Positions 17,879 through 27,372 are shown, counted from the first letter of the stretch. The stretch: 64,000 bases of DNA from Prevotella sp. (GCA_017645905.1 JAGCNO010000121.1:1-64000); one strand, 5' to 3'. Notes: generated by a model not told the origin, from the sequence alone. A program made the numbers and translations.

Positions 17879-20800
17879 TCACTTTATCACCATCTTCTTT
17901 CCGTTGTTGATGTAGAGTCCCTTTCTGGTGGGCTGCTTGTCGAGCTTCATGCCGTCCACGGTGTACCACTCTCCATCCTTCTGGCTGTCGTCGGCCACGC
18001 CTGCGATGCCCGTCGTGGTGTTGCCGTCGCCGAAGTCCAGGATGAACTGTCGTGAAGCGGCGTTCTCGGTGAAGTCGAAGTATGCGCGGAAGGCCTTCAG
18101 CGTGCGGTCAACTCCCGTGTACTGCAGCGTGTTGCCGCTGCCCATGTAGTAGATGTTGTCATCATCAGCCGTGATGTCGAACGCATCGTAGTAGCCCACG
18201 AACTTCACGTTGCCGTCGGCCAGCGAAACGGTACGGGCATCCTCATCGGCATTGGCGATGGTCACGTAGGGGAATGACGGGTTGACGATGTTCTCGCCGC
18301 TGTTCCACTTGATGATGTAAGGCACGTTAGCCTGGAGTACGTCCACAGCGTCGCCGAAGGTCAGGCTCACGGTCGTTCCCGTCATGGTGGCAGCGGTCAG
18401 CGTCTTGGCGGTGGCTCCTGCCAGCGGGCTGCTGGCCAGCGTCACGTTGAAGGGCAGGCAGATGGTGTTCCACTTGCCATCCTTGTAGAGTGTGCGGCCG
18501 TCGAGCTTTGCGATGATGCTCTTTCCGTTGAAGGCTGCAATGTATTCGCCGTTGTTAGTGGCATTGTCGGCAAACGGGATGACGGGGCCGGCGTCAGGAT
18601 TAGTGTCCATTACGCCGTGCTGGGGCAGCACGATGTAGTCGTCAGCGTCCAAGGCAGGACCGTCGCCATAGTCTTCCGACTCGTAGAAGATAGTACCGCT
18701 GGCACCGTATTCCACCAGGACGGCCTCGCCGGGAGCTACGCTGGCAAAGCCATAATAGACATCGAAGCCGTCGCCGGCAGCGTTCAACTTGTAGATATAG
18801 CCGCTCGTATTATTGTAGTTATCCATGAAATAGATGGTGCCGGTGCAGGGGAACGGGTTGCCGGCCAGGATGACGTTCAGCGGGTAGTTGGCGTTGTAGG
18901 TAACGTCCATCGACAGATAATTGTCTACCGAGGGCCAAGTCTCGCCGGTGAACTTCAGCACCTTGTCCTCCTTGTTGGCGTAGAGGGCGCCGTTGCCGGG
19001 CGTCAAGTTGAAGCTGGTCAGCTGGTAGCTGCGCCACTCTAAGTTCATGGTGCGCACGAAGCGGTAGTAGTCGTAGTTGTCTTCCAGCAGACCCTCGATG
19101 TCGGTAGAAAGCAGCTCGTCAGCCACGGGCGATGAGATGAGGCTGAACTTGCCCTCTCCGTCGCCATATCCGGCAATATTCTTCTCCAGCGTCACCTTGA
19201 TGTCGCTGTTCTGCTTCAGCTCGCCGCCGTCCTTGATGGTGATGCTTCCGCCATCGATTGTCACATTGTTAGCCGTGGCTATCACTCCGGCAGGAACCAC
19301 GGCGTCGGCACGGATAATCAGGTTGCTCGTAGCGGTAGGCACCCCGGCGGGAGTCCAGTTCTCGTCCTCGTCCCAGTTGCCGGCAGTGGTGAATATCTTG
19401 TCGTTCTCGCTCAGTGTGGTGAACGACTTGACGGCTGTGCCGGCGTTCTCCGAGCCGCCCTTGATGCCGATGACGGTGTAGTCATACTCGGTGCCCATCT
19501 CCAGACCGGTCAGCTCGACAGAGGTCTCATCCGCAGCCACCTCCTGCCACTCACCGGCGGGAATGTCGGCGCCGTAGATGCTGAAGTCATCGATGACAAG
19601 GAGGAAACAGTCATAGCTGACATGGTGGATGGCGATGTAGCCCGTCTGACCAGCGTAGGCGCTCAGGTCGATGGTGATATTGCCAGTTGCCGTGCTCATA
19701 GCCTTGAGCGTGGTGGTGAAGTCTGCGATGTCAGTGCCAGCGGTGGAGAGCAGCACCTCATAGCTGTCAGGGTAACTTGGTGCATTTGCAGCCGTGAACA
19801 TCAGCGTGCCACCCAGCTGCACCTGCGGCGAGATGAGCCAGTTGTCGGCATCGAAGGATGTATAGGTATCGTTGTCGTAGCTATAGGCCGTAGCTGCATT
19901 GCCACCAGTTTCGTCTGAAATCACCCAGCCAGGACCTTCGCCTGCGGTGACGATAGTCCACTGGTCGAGTCCGTTCTCAAAGTCGTCGATGAAAATCGGC
20001 TCTCCTAACTTTGAAGCCTCACGATACTTCACCTTGTAGCTCTCGCTCTCGCCCTCCCAGCTGATGGTGGCCGTGGTGTGGAGTGCCTCGGCTACTACAT
20101 TGGTGGCCAGGGGGTTGTTGGAAATCGTGGTGAAGGCCGTCTCCCTCCATTCGCTGTAGCCGTCGACGTAGGTCGACCTTACCTGGACAGCGTATGAGGT
20201 GCCGTCGGCCAGCCCTGTCAGCTGGTATGGCGAGGTGACGCCGTTCACGGTGGTCCATTCCGTTGAGGAAGTATCGGCTGATTTGATTTCAGCGTGAATC
20301 ATCCACACATATCCCGGAACGCCCAGTGCAGCGAGGTCGCCCCAAGAGCCACCCAGAGCAGTCCAGCGGCCATTGGCATCGTTGAGGTTGTCGGCTGCGG
20401 CGGGCACAGCGTTTCCACTGTTGTTGGAGACAACAATCCAGAGATTCTTGGTGGCATCAAACACAATGTCGTCGAAGCTTACTTCAACAAAGCTCCGCGA
20501 ACCAGTCAATGTAAGAGGCTTTGAGGCAATCTCACCCTCGGGTGCAGTTGTGCCATCGTTGTAGATAGTGATAGTCTCCGTGATAGTCTCCGCAGATGCA
20601 GCATAGTCGAACACACTCACCTTGGTCAGAACATTGCCGCTGTAGCTGCCGGCAGGCAACATGATGGCATAATCGAATGGACTACCCTGGGCATTGATTT
20701 GAGTACCCATTGTGCCGTTGTCGTACTTATACTCATTATATTGAATGGTGGCGATGCCATATTGCAGGTCAGCACCAGTGGCATCGGCATCGGCCGTCCA

Positions 20801-22219
20801 GCTGATGTCAGCCGAGCTGGTGGTGACGTTGCTGGCCGTGACAGCGGCAGGTACCGGGAAGAAGGTGGTGAAGATAACTACATCGCTCCAAGCCTCGTTT
20901 TCTCCGGAGGGGCGTACCACCACCATATATTCGGAATCGGCGTTAAGCCCCGTGAGCGTGTAGGGGTTGTCTGTAGTGGTGAACTCTCCGAAGGAGTCGT
21001 CTTCGGTGTTGTCATAAACATTCACCACCCACTCGGTGGCGTCGCCCCGCTCCGTCCAGCTCAGCACGGCGCTGTGGGGGCCTATCTCCGTAGCAGTCAG
21101 GTTGACGGGCTTCTTATACTGCTCGACGGTGCAGTTGACAGTGTAGCTCACCGCGCTTGACAATTGACCTGACCCTGAGAAGATTTCCTCGCCGTTAACA
21201 TCGTACACGGTGTAGGAGCACTCGCCGGGATAGGAGCCAATTACCCACTGGAAGCTGATGTCCCTGCCGTCGCAGACGGCCAGACTGCCGGAGGCTGAAC
21301 GGCCGGAGGTGATGGTCCAGGTGGCCAGCACCACGCCTGTCAGCTCATCCACCACATTGATGGCGTTGCCGTTCCATCCGTCGCCGTAGTCATCGGTAAA
21401 CTCATAGCTAATGGCGCATCTTTCGCTTTCGTCGCAGAACAGGGTGGTGAAACTGGCGACGTTGGTCCAGTCGCTCACCTCGCCGCCGCCGCAGTTGGTG
21501 CGCACACGCACTTCGTAGACGGTACCCGCCTTTAACTGGGTCAGCGTATAGGGGTTGGATACGTTCTCAGTCACCTCGCCGTTCACCTCGATGTCGAAGC
21601 TCGTGGCATCCGATGTCCAGCTGATGACAGCCGACTCGTTGGTGACTTCGCTCACAGTCAGGCCCGAAGGCCTCTTGCAGGCAGACGGTACCGTAAAACT
21701 GAAGTCGTCAAGCAAGAGATAAAAGCAATCGCTGTAAATGTACTTGACGGCTATGCGCTTGGTTCCTGCGGGGAACGTGCTTTCATATTGCAGCCAAGAC
21801 ATCGATGCAGTCAGCACGGCACCATAGGTAAACTCGCTGGCGTCGGTCACCGTCTCGTCGGTGGTGTAGCCCACCTGGAACTGCTCATCACCGTATTCGT
21901 TAGTGTAATCTTTGTACGAGAAAGTCACGGTGACACCGTTTTCCGTACCAGAGAGGATGGGTGAGAGCAAGTAGGCACTCTGTTCGGAATAAGAAAAGCG
22001 GAAGCCGTAGTTGCCATTCTGACTGGCCATGGCGTTAATCCCTGTGTTGGGGCTTGTAGCTCCTTGCAGCACCCACCCGTCGGCGGTCAGGTTGTTGTCC
22101 TCAAAGCCGTAATCGTACGGCAGGGCTTGCTGCGCCCTTGCCCCCGTGAGGCAGAGCACGGCGGCGAGCAGCGTCATGGCTGCCCTCGCCAAGTTAAGTT
22201 TAGTCTTGAAATGTTTCAT
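17879..22219 (-). CDS. Giant secreted fibronectin type III / cleaved-adhesin-like protein
   Basis: 1446 residues. A signal peptide ends near LCLTGARAQ. A jellyroll domain follows (YDYGFEDN ... YLLLDDFSFTVP), of the choice-of-anchor-J or cleaved-adhesin type known from Porphyromonas hemagglutinins. Several fibronectin type III domains come next, recognisable by SAVISWTSDATSF, YTLTGLNADSEYMVVVRP and similar WTxxN-G endings, and a second jellyroll (FIDDFENGLDQW ... LLVIDDFSIYG) lies near the middle. The C-terminus is a beta-rich region ending DGEWYTVDGMKL and KGLYINNGKKMVIK. That tail recurs in the proteins at 24796 and 39381 and resembles type IX secretion sorting tails of Prevotella. It is probably a surface adhesin or binding protein; ligand unknown. 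Confidence 0.85.
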   Translation of the reverse strand: MKHFKTKLNLARAAMTLLAAVLCLTGARAQQALPYDYGFEDNNLTADGWVLQGATSPNTGINAMASQNGNYGFRFSYSEQSAYLLSPILSGTENGVTVTFSYKDYTNEYGDEQFQVGYTTDETVTDASEFTYGAVLTASMSWLQYESTFPAGTKRIAVKYIYSDCFYLLLDDFSFTVPSACKRPSGLTVSEVTNESAVISWTSDATSFDIEVNGEVTENVSNPYTLTQLKAGTVYEVRVRTNCGGGEVSDWTNVASFTTLFCDESERCAISYEFTDDYGDGWNGNAINVVDELTGVVLATWTITSGRSASGSLAVCDGRDISFQWVIGSYPGECSYTVYDVNGEEIFSGSGQLSSAVSYTVNCTVEQYKKPVNLTATEIGPHSAVLSWTERGDATEWVVNVYDNTEDDSFGEFTTTDNPYTLTGLNADSEYMVVVRPSGENEAWSDVVIFTTFFPVPAAVTASNVTTSSADISWTADADATGADLQYGIATIQYNEYKYDNGTMGTQINAQGSPFDYAIMLPAGSYSGNVLTKVSVFDYAASAETITETITIYNDGTTAPEGEIASKPLTLTGSRSFVEVSFDDIVFDATKNLWIVVSNNSGNAVPAAADNLNDANGRWTALGGSWGDLAALGVPGYVWMIHAEIKSADTSSTEWTTVNGVTSPYQLTGLADGTSYAVQVRSTYVDGYSEWRETAFTTISNNPLATNVVAEALHTTATISWEGESESYKVKYREASKLGEPIFIDDFENGLDQWTIVTAGEGPGWVISDETGGNAATAYSYDNDTYTSFDADNWLISPQVQLGGTLMFTAANAPSYPDSYEVLLSTAGTDIADFTTTLKAMSTATGNITIDLSAYAGQTGYIAIHHVSYDCFLLVIDDFSIYGADIPAGEWQEVAADETSVELTGLEMGTEYDYTVIGIKGGSENAGTAVKSFTTLSENDKIFTTAGNWDEDENWTPAGVPTATSNLIIRADAVVPAGVIATANNVTIDGGSITIKDGGELKQNSDIKVTLEKNIAGYGDGEGKFSLISSPVADELLSTDIEGLLEDNYDYYRFVRTMNLEWRSYQLTSFNLTPGNGALYANKEDKVLKFTGETWPSVDNYLSMDVTYNANYPLNVILAGNPFPCTGTIYFMDNYNNTSGYIYKLNAAGDGFDVYYGFASVAPGEAVLVEYGASGTIFYESEDYGDGPALDADDYIVLPQHGVMDTNPDAGPVIPFADNATNNGEYIAAFNGKSIIAKLDGRTLYKDGKWNTICLPFNVTLASSPLAGATAKTLTAATMTGTTVSLTFGDAVDVLQANVPYIIKWNSGENIVNPSFPYVTIANADEDARTVSLADGNVKFVGYYDAFDITADDDNIYYMGSGNTLQYTGVDRTLKAFRAYFDFTENAASRQFILDFGDGNTTTGIAGVADDSQKDGEWYTVDGMKLDKQPTRKGLYINNGKKMVIK

Positions 22220-22344
22220 GTTTATAAAAAATTAGTGAATAAAAAAAGGTTGTTATGATATGTAAAAGTCCTTGTATTGTTCCAAAATGCAACAAAAAGT
22301 GTCTGAAAGGTTTCTAAATGTAGGTTTATGACTGATTTTCGGTG

Positions 22345-22352
22345 CAAATTTA
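22345..22352 (-). promoter_or_regulatory. Promoter -7 element of the giant FN3 gene
   Basis: TAAATTTG on the minus strand about 125 bp before the ATG at 22219. No exact TTTG is present at the expected -33 distance, so this is weaker than the other promoters. Confidence 0.45.
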
Positions 22353-22509
22353 CACACTTTAGCTGAATTGAGCAAGAAAATGAATAATTATTTTTCAAGT
22401 CATCTTTGCTGTTGCAGACCGTCTGAACTACTGTAAGACAACCAAGGTAACGCTTATTCTGAACGGATAGATGATTGTTCCCAAAGTAAAAACAACTTGT
22501 TTTACCTGA

Positions 22510-22593
22510 GAAAAAGCCGTTCTTTCGACGCGAATAAGCCGTTCTTTCAAATCGAATAAGCCGTTCTTTCCATTCGAATAAGCCGTTCTTTCT
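22510..22593. repeat. Array of four AAGCCGTTCTTTC units
   Basis: Four units of 21-22 bp, each a constant GAA(A/T)AAGCCGTTCTTTC and a variable 4-5 bp joint. Equivalent arrays lie at 39138, 49961 and, in reverse orientation, 63661. All are intergenic. Confidence 0.85.
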
Positions 22594-23085
22594 CCGAAGG
22601 GTTTCTCGCCGCCCTTTTCTATAACACAAATTACCACGAATTAAACACAAACTAAGGACACGGAAAATTGTTTTAATCGTGCCAACGATTTTGTAGTGGT
22701 GTTGAGAAGATGTTGTCAAGTACGAATAGACTCAAAGAGGTTGGAAATGGCACGGATTTAGTCAACCTAAAAGGTAAAGCCGAATAGTGCTCGGAGACGC
22801 TTTTTAACCAATAAAAGAAGAATTGAATTGAAGAATTAGCCCTCTAATATACAGGTGGTTACGTTGAAAATATATCTTTTTGAAGAATTAACTTTATAAA
22901 ATCTTGCCCAATCCAAATAATAGTTAACAGTTGTATCTATGCACGGTCAAATTGTACAAAATAGTTTGAATAAAATCAAAAATACAGAATGAGGACTATC
23001 AAATAAACAGATTAAAATACCTCAAAAACACCGAATGAAACACCTCAAAAAACATGATTTTCTTGCATAATCCAAATATTTACAT
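22594..23085. other. Gene-free AT-rich stretch
   Basis: I see no credible gene, RNA or repeat here. Frames present are short and lack recognisable features. It separates the giant FN3 gene from the truncated DUF4143 gene. Confidence 0.6.
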
Positions 23086-23093
23086 TATCTTTG
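23086..23093 (+). promoter_or_regulatory. Promoter -7 element before the DUF4143 fragment
   Basis: TATCTTTG, with CTTG 20 bp upstream as a near -33 match. A GGAGG lies about 8 nt before the ATG at 23131. Confidence 0.55.
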
Positions 23094-23130
23094 CAGCCAA
23101 ATTAAAGTACGAATATATGGAGGCACTCTT

Positions 23131-23883
23131 ATGGCACGTTCCGAAAAAGCCAAGTTGTTGATAGCCCGTAACTATATTCGCACCGTTTGCAGTGAAGATA
23201 TATCACGAATCGACAGAAAACGTCGGAACGAGAAACTTGCCATGATGATACTGCGTTCGTATGCTCGCAACATTTCATCACTCGTCAAAAAGACCACTAT
23301 GCTTGCCGATGTGGTGTCATCTGAAGAAATAGAATGCAGTATTGACACATTCAATGACTATGTGAACGCCCTTGAACGTCTGTTTGTCATTCAAGACATA
23401 GATGCCTGGTGCCCGGCAATACGCAGTAAAACAGTTATACGAAGCTCACCCAAACGAGGATTCTGTGACCCGTCAATAGCCGTGGCTCTTCTTGGACTGA
23501 CACCAGAGGCATTGACCACACAACTGAAAACATTCGGATCTATCTTCGAGCAGATGTGCGTGCGTGACGTGAAAGCGTATTCGCAAGGACTATATAGTCA
23601 TGTGTCTTATTATCATGACCGATATGATCTGGAAGCCGATTTCGTATTACATCTTGAAGATGGGCGCTATGCTTTGATAGAGTGCAAACTGGGAAGCAAC
23701 GAGATAGAGGAAGGGGCAAGCCATCTTCTGGAGTTGAAAAGGCTTATCCGCGAGCATAATGAGAAGGAGATGCAGATACCCATCCGTGAACCAGATCTTT
23801 TGATAATACTTACGGGTGGCCAGATGGCATACACCCGTCCTGATGGGGTAAAGATTATACCCTTAGGTTGCCTGAAAGATTAG
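23131..23883 (+). CDS. DUF4143-type C-terminal half of an AAA+ ATPase, N-terminal ATPase missing
   Basis: 250 residues matching the C-terminal part of the ATP-binding proteins that combine an AAA_14 P-loop domain with DUF4143, a restriction-endonuclease-like fold; complete proteins are about 400 residues. Visible blocks: RSYARNISSLVKKTTMLADV, FNDYVNALERLFVIQDIDAW, a KTVIRSSPKRGFCDPSIAVA segment, FGSIFEQMCVRDVKAYSQ, DLEADFVLHLEDGRYALIEC and LGCLKD at the end. The D-(x)n-E-x-K arrangement in EADFVL...IECKLG is intact. There is no Walker A or B. A promoter-like TATCTTTG and a GGAGG sit just upstream, so the shortened frame may still be expressed. I cannot tell whether it is a decayed remnant or a stand-alone domain. 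Confidence 0.75.
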   Translation: MARSEKAKLLIARNYIRTVCSEDISRIDRKRRNEKLAMMILRSYARNISSLVKKTTMLADVVSSEEIECSIDTFNDYVNALERLFVIQDIDAWCPAIRSKTVIRSSPKRGFCDPSIAVALLGLTPEALTTQLKTFGSIFEQMCVRDVKAYSQGLYSHVSYYHDRYDLEADFVLHLEDGRYALIECKLGSNEIEEGASHLLELKRLIREHNEKEMQIPIREPDLLIILTGGQMAYTRPDGVKIIPLGCLKD

Positions 23884-23964
23884 TCCTCCTAAAAGGCAAA
23901 AGCAGTGTTCTTGTACCTCAGACCCACTAAGTGTCTGGTGTACAATGTCAACCTGTTGGTTGAA

Positions 23965-24284
23965 TTAAAATAATGCATACTTAACTTGCCCTATGGGCCT
24001 ATGATTGAGAAAATTGAAATACTGCAACACAGTGAAGGCCGCTACCTTGGCAGCCATCCTCGCGAAGAGGCTCCAGGACACTCGGAGCTCAACCTGTTGA
24101 AGAGATAATTCTCGCTGTCGATACTGAATGCCTCTGCTGTAGTGGAAAGCGCCACCACCTCCAAGTCGGAGAAGGTGGGGACAACACCGCAGCGAGTGAC
24201 ATTTCCTCTCTCGTTTACTTGATTTTCTGCAAATTTCTTGCAAATCTCAAGAATTTTTCCGAACTTTGCGACGAAGTTGCGCAT
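23965..24284 (-). pseudogene. IS982-family transposase, internally deleted
   Basis: The N-terminal frame from 24284 reads MRNFVAKFGKILEICKKFAE, then PTFSDLEVVALSTTAEAFSI and SENYLFNRL, the conserved opening of IS982-type transposases in Bacteroidota. A second frame, shifted near 24060, ends AAFTVLQYFNFLNHRPIGQV and KYALF, the conserved C-terminus of the same proteins. The roughly 200 residues between, including the DDE catalytic core, are absent. Both flanks are AT-rich and I could not define terminal inverted repeats. Confidence 0.75.
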
Positions 24285-24420
24285 ATCTACGATAATAGTG
24301 CTTAGTTGATTTGACACCACTAAGGTACTAAAAATCAATAATATGTGCAACTTTTTAAACATAGATATTTTACAAATTTAATTCAACCAATAGGTAATTC
24401 AAGAATAATATTCATGAGGT

Positions 24421-24460
24421 ATTCGTGGTCATTCATGGTAATTCGTGTAGTCCATGAATA
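24421..24460. repeat. ATTCATGG / ATTCGTG repeat words
   Basis: Degenerate ATTCGTGGTCATTCATGGTA sequence of the same type as the 58-bp repeats at 4722 and 4982. The rest of 24285-24513 shows nothing else. Confidence 0.5.
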
Positions 24461-24513
24461 ATGTATCTCGCTCGTCTAATTCCGCACCCCGAACAACAAA
24501 TTCGCAAAAATCC

Positions 24514-24544
24514 TTTGCCGTTTCATTTTTTCTCCGTACCTTTG
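24514..24544 (+). promoter_or_regulatory. Bacteroidota-type promoter of the structured leader
   Basis: TTTG (24514-24517), a 19-bp spacer, TACCTTTG (24537-24544). Transcription would start just before the first leader hairpin at 24554. Confidence 0.75.
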
Positions 24545-24553
24545 CACCCGAAT

Positions 24554-24701
24554 TCGCGAGAAGGACTCGCGAGAGAAGCTCTATTCCTGTCCGAACTGCA
24601 ACCTCGAAAGGGAAAGAAGAGTAAGCGTAATCCTATGTAGCTGCGCCATGTGCGCAGATTTCAACATACGGATTACGAGGCAGTTGCAGGCCTGGACAGG
24701 A
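24554..24701 (+). ncRNA. Structured 5' leader with two hairpins
   Basis: Hairpin 1: TCGCGAG (24554-24560) pairs with 24566-24572. Hairpin 2 is long and layered. TCCTGTCC (24585-24592) pairs with 24694-24701, CTGCAAC (24596-24602) with 24683-24689, CGTAATCC (24626-24633) with 24670-24677, TATGT (24634-24638) with 24664-24668, and CTGCGC (24641-24646) with 24652-24657. CCTCG at 24602-24606 can also pair with CGAGG at 24676-24680, which overlaps the CGTAATCC partner, so two alternative folds are possible. It lies between a promoter and the gene at 24796. It matches no riboswitch class I can name; a regulatory leader or a small RNA is inference. Confidence 0.6.
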
Positions 24702-24795
24702 GTATGTCGGAGGTCTGCGCTTCTTTGTTTATATGAGGTTAGTACAGGCCCGCCAGGACGATTCTTTAGTATTAACTTTATATTTTTCAAACATT

Positions 24796-27144
24796 ATGGT
24801 AAAACTATTACAAATGAAAATGATGCTCCTGCTGTGCGCCCTAATAGCAGGAAGCGGAAGTGTGTGGGCAGAGACTGTCAGATATGGAATTCAATCTACA
24901 TCATCTGTATCAATTACTGGTAATGGTACTGCTCCTACAAATTCAAGCGCGACCTTTGTAGCGACTAACACTGATAAGAATCAGATGACTAGCGGAAAGA
25001 GCCAGACCCTAACCTTATCCGGCTACTATGGCTACAAGGTGACCAATATTACACTTAGTATGAAATCTAATTCTAGTAGAGGTGCTGGTAAACTTTCTTA
25101 TTCAACTGATGGTGAAACATCTTATATAGTAGGTAGTTCTTCAGACGGTGTGAATTTTAACAACACCAGCTGGTATGGAAGTTGGAGTACAAGTTACGTA
25201 AATGTTTCGAAAGATGTTGATATTGAGCCAACCACCTCAAACTCTACCATTATCATTATGATTGAAGCTACGGTTAACTCACTGTATTGCGAGTCATACT
25301 CAATTACCTATGAGCCCGTGAACACATCAGATGCAGCCACAAGCGTGACCATTGACGACACTGGTATTACAAACACCGATGTATACACCAACACGGCTGC
25401 TGGTAGTCTTTCCGCTACAGTTAAGGACAAGAATGGTGATGCCATCAGTGGTGCAGCCGTGACCTGGACCTCAGCGGATACTAACGTTGCCACAATAGCC
25501 AGCGACGGCACTGTGACTCTTGTCGGAGCAGGAACCACAGTGATTACGGCCTCCTATGCAGGTGTGAGCGGCACATACGATCCTTCATCAGCCACCTACG
25601 ATCTTACTGTGACCGACAGCACACCGTTTGCTGGTGGTGATGTTGAATTTGTTGCTGGAACAGACGTGGGTTCAACAACATCTCAAAACGCTGATGAGGT
25701 TTCAAAGTCAGGCGTTACCATTTCAAGTACAAGCGCGGCCTTAGCATCTGCTCAATATCGTTTCTACGGTAGTTCCACCACAACCATTTCAACGACACAA
25801 GGAAATATTGTAAAGATTGTATTTACGGAGGCCGATTCTGATTATCCTATTTCGCGGCTCTCCGCTACAGGATATTCCAATGGAACTTGGACAGGCAATG
25901 CACAATCTGTTACTTTTACTGCCAGTGGACAGGCTCGCGTATCGACAATTGTTGTCACCGTAAATACTAAGGATCCGGTTGCAACCATTAACGGCATTAC
26001 TCCTACCAGCATTGACCTTAATGATGAAGGCAGCTTCTCTTGTGACATTGTTTATGCTAAAGGTTTGACAGCTAATGATGCTACTATTACATGGTATAGC
26101 GACAACGAAGACGTGCTGTTGATTGATGAAACAGACGGTTCCTATCTTACAGGGGCATCTGGAGGTACGGTAAACGTGACTGTGACTGTGACCCCTAATG
26201 ACGAAACAAGCTATAGTGCCGTATCAGGGCATTTTACCGTCACCGTGGTTGACCCCAACGGTCCCGGCTCACAGGACAACCCCTACACCGTGGCTCAGGT
26301 CATTAATGGTGATGCTGACGGCAAAACCGACATTTGGGTTAAAGGTTATATCGTAGGCAGCTGGAACAACAACAATTTTGATCCCGAGAACTTAGTTGAC
26401 ACCAACCTTGCTCTTGCTGATGATTATAATTCAACTACCACTATACCTGTTGAACTTTCCATCGCAAGCGGTCTCCGCACAACCTGGGGACCTTTCAGCA
26501 ACCAGAAAAACATTAACGTAGCGCAGGTGGTCTTAAAGGGCAATGGAACCAAATACTTCTCTAAAAACGCCGTTAAAGGAACATCGGTGATTGAGAAGAT
26601 AGCAGAGATGGTGACCGTCACTTCTGCCGAGTATGCCACTCGTCAGTCCGACGCTGCCCTTGATTATTCTGAAGGCGACATCACAGCTTATACCGCTACC
26701 GACAACGGCAGTTCCGTGAAACTGACTGAGATTGAGGGTGGCCAGGTTCCCGCTAATACTCCCGTCGTGCTGTATAAGGCTGGAGGCGCTACCGTCAGGG
26801 TTCCCGTCATTGACTCTGCGGATGCTGTTGGTGAAAACGACCTGAGGATTTCATCTGGTGAAGCTTACAGCAATGCCTATGTGCTGGCAAAGCCCGACGG
26901 CAAACCCGTGGGCTTCTATCTCTGGGACGAGGCATTTATGCTCGCTGCCGGCAAGGTTTATCTGCAGTCTTCCGCTTCCGACGGCGCTCGCCAGTTCCTG
27001 CCCTTCAACGAGGCTACAGGCATCGAAGAGACCGTTAGCAGCAAGCCGATGAATGGTGAGTGGTACGACCTGCAGGGCCGCCGTGTGGTGAAGGCTCAGA
27101 AGGGCCTCTACATCGTGGACGGCAAGAAGGTCGTCATGAAGTAA
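24796..27144 (+). CDS. Large secreted protein with Ig-like (Big_2) domain and type IX-like tail
   Basis: 782 residues from the chosen ATG. The start at 24796 is preferred because MVKLLQMKMMLLLCALIAGS gives a clean signal peptide cleaved after VWA; the frame is open upstream to 24733 but that part is leader sequence. After a beta-rich N-terminal domain a bacterial Ig-like domain follows (AAVTWTSADTNVATIASDGT and VTLVGAGTTVITASYAG). A second beta-rich repeat (ITPTSIDLNDEGSFSCDIVY) and a segment like nucleic-acid or OB-fold domains of Bacteroidota secreted proteins (NPYTVAQVIN, WVKGYIVGSWNNNN) come next. The C-terminus is GEWYDLQGRRVVKAQKGLYI, then VDGKKVVMK, the tail shared with 17879 and 39381. 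It is probably exported by type IX secretion; ligand unknown. Confidence 0.82.
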   Translation: MVKLLQMKMMLLLCALIAGSGSVWAETVRYGIQSTSSVSITGNGTAPTNSSATFVATNTDKNQMTSGKSQTLTLSGYYGYKVTNITLSMKSNSSRGAGKLSYSTDGETSYIVGSSSDGVNFNNTSWYGSWSTSYVNVSKDVDIEPTTSNSTIIIMIEATVNSLYCESYSITYEPVNTSDAATSVTIDDTGITNTDVYTNTAAGSLSATVKDKNGDAISGAAVTWTSADTNVATIASDGTVTLVGAGTTVITASYAGVSGTYDPSSATYDLTVTDSTPFAGGDVEFVAGTDVGSTTSQNADEVSKSGVTISSTSAALASAQYRFYGSSTTTISTTQGNIVKIVFTEADSDYPISRLSATGYSNGTWTGNAQSVTFTASGQARVSTIVVTVNTKDPVATINGITPTSIDLNDEGSFSCDIVYAKGLTANDATITWYSDNEDVLLIDETDGSYLTGASGGTVNVTVTVTPNDETSYSAVSGHFTVTVVDPNGPGSQDNPYTVAQVINGDADGKTDIWVKGYIVGSWNNNNFDPENLVDTNLALADDYNSTTTIPVELSIASGLRTTWGPFSNQKNINVAQVVLKGNGTKYFSKNAVKGTSVIEKIAEMVTVTSAEYATRQSDAALDYSEGDITAYTATDNGSSVKLTEIEGGQVPANTPVVLYKAGGATVRVPVIDSADAVGENDLRISSGEAYSNAYVLAKPDGKPVGFYLWDEAFMLAAGKVYLQSSASDGARQFLPFNEATGIEETVSSKPMNGEWYDLQGRRVVKAQKGLYIVDGKKVVMK

Positions 27145-27207
27145 TCAGGACACCTCAGATTATCATATTTATCCAATAAGTTTCAAACATAAAAAACAGC
27201 AAAGATT

Positions 27208-27372
27208 ATGAAGAAGACATATAAATCACCCGTAACGATTATAGTCTGCGTGGAGCAGCAGCTTATGCAAACTGCCTCTTTGGGGAAGGACAGCACGACG
27301 ACAATCAATGATAGCGACAAAGTTCTCAGCCGTGAGCGTCGCGGTTCCTTCTGGGACGACGAAGAGGAATAA
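27208..27372 (+). CDS. Small peptide, paralog of the 17591 peptide
   Basis: 54 residues: MKKTYKSPVTIIVCVEQQLM, QTASLGKDST, then SRERRGSFWDDEEE. It shares with the peptide at 17591 the MKKxY start, a Pro at position 8, the hydrophobic strand, Glu, LMQ, a Ser, an RR pair, a Trp and a fully acidic end. It starts 63 bp after the stop of the Ig-like secreted protein, the same arrangement as at 17591. This short gene is easy to miss. Function unknown; the conserved pairing suggests it is made together with large exported proteins, for example as a secretion partner or a processed peptide (inference). Confidence 0.65.
   Translation: MKKTYKSPVTIIVCVEQQLMQTASLGKDSTTTINDSDKVLSRERRGSFWDDEEE

Noticed and set aside
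22510..22593. CRISPR array
   Set aside because: The variable joints are only 4-5 bp, far shorter than spacers, units number just four, and there are no cas genes in the window.
22222..22719. 165-codon minus-strand frame across the AAGCCGTTCTTTC array
   Set aside because: Its repetitive KERLIRFERTAYS content is just translation of the DNA array; the same array lies in other frames and orientations elsewhere.
24554..24701. Known riboswitch (cobalamin, TPP or similar)
   Set aside because: None of the conserved core words of those classes is present; the stems are simple nested complements.
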